Source: Bacillota bacterium (GTDB lineage Bacteria > Bacillota > Clostridia > Lachnospirales > Bianqueaceae). Taken from it: 64,000 nucleotides of DNA. Shown here piece after piece: positions 62,341 through 64,000 of the stretch; within the stretch, counting starts at the first letter, position 1, and every line of letters starts with the position of its first letter. Under the pieces are notes generated by a model. That model searched no databases, had not been told where the DNA came from, and saw only the letters and a program-made list of their open reading frames with translations. The DNA is taken from assembly GCA_017441925.1 (NCBI GenBank), contig JAFRUE010000004.1, positions 23,815 through 87,814 of the forward strand, in the 5' to 3' direction. Both the position numbers and the translations under genes were made by a program.

Positions 62341-63294
62341 ATGATTTTTAAGGCTGTAAAATATTTTGAGAAAGGTTTCCATGCCCAGGGCTTTGCATTC
62401 GGAGGAGAGGACGGCATGGAGCATTTTGACAATAACGTAAAATACCGCGCATCCCTTCAGAATTATGTGATCGATACTGGTGATGATGTGATCCTGGTTG
62501 ATACTGGTTTTCCTAAAGAAACTCCAGGTGCTGTCTGGGACGGCAAAGCCCATTCCTATATGGGCAGATGGATTGAGGACTATGTATCTGCGCTTAAGAC
62601 AGCTGGATATGAACCTTCTCAGGTGACGAAGATCATTCTGACTCATAAACACAGCGATCATTCCGGTGAGATCCGGAGCTTTCCGAATGCAAAGTTCTAT
62701 GTGAACAGGGTGGAACTTGAAACAGACGAAGTAAAAGCGCTGAAGGATCATCCGGGGATTACACCTGTGGATTTTACGGATGGACCTTATTATAACTTTA
62801 CAAGAAGCCAGATCATTGCACCGGGCGTACGTATGCTTCCGGCACCCGGCCACACTTATGGCAACAGCATTATCATTGCAGAAGACGACGGTCTGTTTTA
62901 TATGTTCCACGGAGATATTTCCTATACAGACGAGGCAATGTATGCGGACAAGCTGTCTATCGTATATGACGATATCCATCTGACCAGAAGTACGCAGAAT
63001 ACGATTCGGGAATTCATCCGCAATCATCCGACGGTGTACTGTGGAACACATACGCCTCTGGGCTATGAGAACCTGGAAGCAAAGCGGGTGATGGATCTTG
63101 ATAATCCGCCGGCGACGATCTGGCCCACGGAAGACTATTTTGTTCTGGATGAGGGAACAGGAAAGTATATTTGCTCTATTTGCGGTTATGTTTATGATCC
63201 CGCCGAGCATGACGGCGTAGCTTTTGAGGATCTCCCGGATGACTGGAAATGTCCTCGCTGCAAGCAGTCTAAGGAGAAGTTTAACAAGGCCTGA
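62341..63294 (+). CDS. Metallo-beta-lactamase-fold hydrolase fused to C-terminal rubredoxin
   Basis: The ATG at 62341 follows AAAGGAG; an in-frame ATG at 62266 lies within the rubredoxin gene. 317 residues. The metal motif [10 protein letters not shown] is near 100, with further ligands in APGHTYGNS and HGDISY. Residues 273-315 are a complete rubredoxin ([22 protein letters not shown]). There is no flavodoxin domain, and the HxHxDH site is the zinc-hydrolase type rather than the diiron site of flavodiiron proteins, so its reaction is uncertain. Confidence 0.82.
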   Translation: MIFKAVKYFEKGFHAQGFAFGGEDGMEHFDNNVKYRASLQNYVIDTGDDVILVDTGFPKETPGAVWDGKAHSYMGRWIEDYVSALKTAGYEPSQVTKIILTHKHSDHSGEIRSFPNAKFYVNRVELETDEVKALKDHPGITPVDFTDGPYYNFTRSQIIAPGVRMLPAPGHTYGNSIIIAEDDGLFYMFHGDISYTDEAMYADKLSIVYDDIHLTRSTQNTIREFIRNHPTVYCGTHTPLGYENLEAKRVMDLDNPPATIWPTEDYFVLDEGTGKYICSICGYVYDPAEHDGVAFEDLPDDWKCPRCKQSKEKFNKA

Positions 63295-63333
63295 GTAAAA
63301 CGGGCACTATAACAGAATACCAACATTCCAAGG

Positions 63334-63366
63334 CCCGGAACGAAAACAGTATCCGGGTCTTTTTTC
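63334..63366 (+). terminator. Terminator of the redox module
   Basis: CCCGGA near 63335 pairs with TCCGGG near 63353 around an A-rich loop, followed by six T. Confidence 0.75.
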
Positions 63367-63368
63367 AT

Positions 63369-63620
63369 GGAGATACTAAAAAGTCCTTGACAAGTGGCAT
63401 CAGGGAAGACGAGTTTAAGCTTTCTACCCGCTACACGGCGGTGTTCAATGCCTGCAATGTGGAAGGCATGCCGGAAATCAGTCAGGAACCGGAAAACACA
63501 GACATCCAGATGGATGAGATGGTACAGAAGCTGTCAGAAGGAATGAGTGTGCAGATTCTTCTGGATGGTGGAGATCAGGCAGAAAGAACGGGAAAAAGAG
63601 CGCTAAGGATGCATTGTTAA
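63369..63620 (+). pseudogene. Internal piece of an ArdC-like antirestriction gene
   Basis: From 63369 an open frame encodes GDTKKSLTSGIREDEFKLS, then RYTAVFNACNVEGMPEI and MVQKLSEGMSVQILLDGGDQA, matching the region just after the ArdC ssDNA-binding domain. It has no start of its own and ends in unrelated residues (ERTGKRALRMHC). It overlaps the 60488 piece only around KK(A/S)LT, so the two fit as parts of one disrupted gene or of two related copies. Confidence 0.65.
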
Positions 63621-63876
63621 CAATTTGGAGGTAGATTGAAACAAGTAGATCAGGTATAATAATTGTACAGGTATAGGTTGGACAGCAAACGGGCTGATAA
63701 ACTCCCCGAAGCAAGAGGCGGACCTATTTATCCGCAACTCTTCCCTATACTGGCCGGGACTGGGGCAGGCAGGACTCTGGGACGTCGCCGGTGACTTTTC
63801 GGAAAAGGTACCAACGAAACGGCGCAGGAGGTGGGACAAGCTGCGCATGCACGAATCGGGATTTATGGAGGACAAT
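63621..63876 (+). other. Region before the last gene
   Basis: TATAAT at 63655-63660 has no well-spaced -35. The frame of the next gene is open back to a TAG at 63646, but the conserved-looking protein begins near 63877. Otherwise I see nothing firm. Confidence 0.4.
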
Positions 63877-64000
63877 ATGTTTAATCACCATGATATAACA
63901 CGAAACGCCTGTATGCTGCACGGCGCACTGGCTCGCCACGGCTACGACTGGTGGTGGCATTCTTTCACTGCCCAGGACGCAGAGACAGGGGAGGACAAGC
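63877..64000 (+). CDS. Partial gene, possibly tocopherol-cyclase-like protein (runs off right edge)
   Basis: The ATG at 63877 has GGAGG upstream; an in-frame ATG at 63847 is the alternative. Only 41 residues are visible: MFNHHDITRNACMLHG, then a YDWWWHSFTAQDAETGE segment. The Trp-rich WWWHSF run resembles the N-terminus of tocopherol-cyclase-like proteins of gut Firmicutes as I remember them. The assignment is tentative. Confidence 0.4.
   Translation, partial: MFNHHDITRNACMLHGALARHGYDWWWHSFTAQDAETGEDK

Noticed and set aside
63660..63810. Possible cobalamin riboswitch, because GGCAGGACTC on the plus strand resembles the complement of a B12 box
   Set aside because: The other conserved blocks are not found in the right order on either strand, and the stretch reads as an open frame continuous with the last gene.
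1..64000. CRISPR arrays with cas genes, tRNA or rRNA genes
   Set aside because: I saw no cas-like proteins, no 24-40 bp direct repeats, no cloverleaf-like sequence with a T-arm consensus and no rRNA segments. The 8-bp alternating array is the only regular repeat.

Overview
The window looks like a stretch of chromosome from a strictly anaerobic, fairly GC-rich member of the Clostridia, most like a gut Lachnospiraceae relative. The signs are the ferredoxin-dependent indolepyruvate oxidoreductase, the infC-rpmI-rplT order, CdaA/CdaR, an archaeal-type ProRS, strong AGGAGG ribosome binding sites with occasional TTG and GTG starts, and a Gram-positive conjugative-element relic. I cannot name the species from sequence alone.

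Layout. 1-4.8 kb (minus): an aromatic 2-oxoacid operon, iorA-iorB-paaK-ACT protein-MscS channel, with an acyl/aryl-CoA synthetase gene diverging from it (5-6.6 kb). 6.8-21.5 kb (plus): a long, tightly packed run holding two membrane proteins, cdaA-cdaR, a membrane-anchored MutS-like ATPase, a glycerol-1-phosphate-dehydrogenase/GH43 fusion, a nuclease-XPD-type helicase, a WalJ-like hydrolase, an FAD oxidoreductase and pepT. 21.5-33.6 kb: housekeeping genes, among them a nucleotidyltransferase, DAHP synthase, KDPG aldolase, gap, a lipid kinase, infC-rpmI-rplT, an acyl-ACP thioesterase and a sugar kinase.

33.9-35.1 kb is the most unusual locus. A promoter is followed by ten copies of an 8-bp motif (AAGCAGAA / TTCTGCTT) in strictly alternating orientation, with start-to-start spacings of 31, 21, 31, 21, 31, 31, 31, 31 and 31 bp. 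They form five inverted pairs, each exactly 39 bp with an unrelated 23-bp core, directly upstream of a PD-(D/E)XK-like nuclease gene.

35.2-41.6 kb: proS, pepF, a lipase-like hydrolase, an N-acetylhexosamine kinase (NahK-like) and a stand-alone GMP synthase ATPase subunit. The 3' end of guaA is followed by a mobile-element end: recombinase-site-like repeats, an excisionase-like gene, a tyrosine integrase, a MobC-like protein and a broken SpaA-type surface-protein gene (41.6-44.4 kb). Next comes a 15-kb glycan-use island (44.5-59.6 kb) with an SGNH esterase, GH43, GH3, GH78, a GPH-family transporter, GH94, a GH-A-type hydrolase and a divergent AraC regulator. Both operon starts in this island carry the same 26-bp box exactly 21 bp from the -10 position, which marks the likely AraC-family operator.

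59.6-64 kb is mobile-element debris: small coupled ORFs and an ArdC-like antirestriction gene in two pieces, separated by a TetR-controlled ferritin-like / rubredoxin / metallo-hydrolase-rubredoxin module. The window ends inside a gene that may belong to the tocopherol-cyclase-like group.
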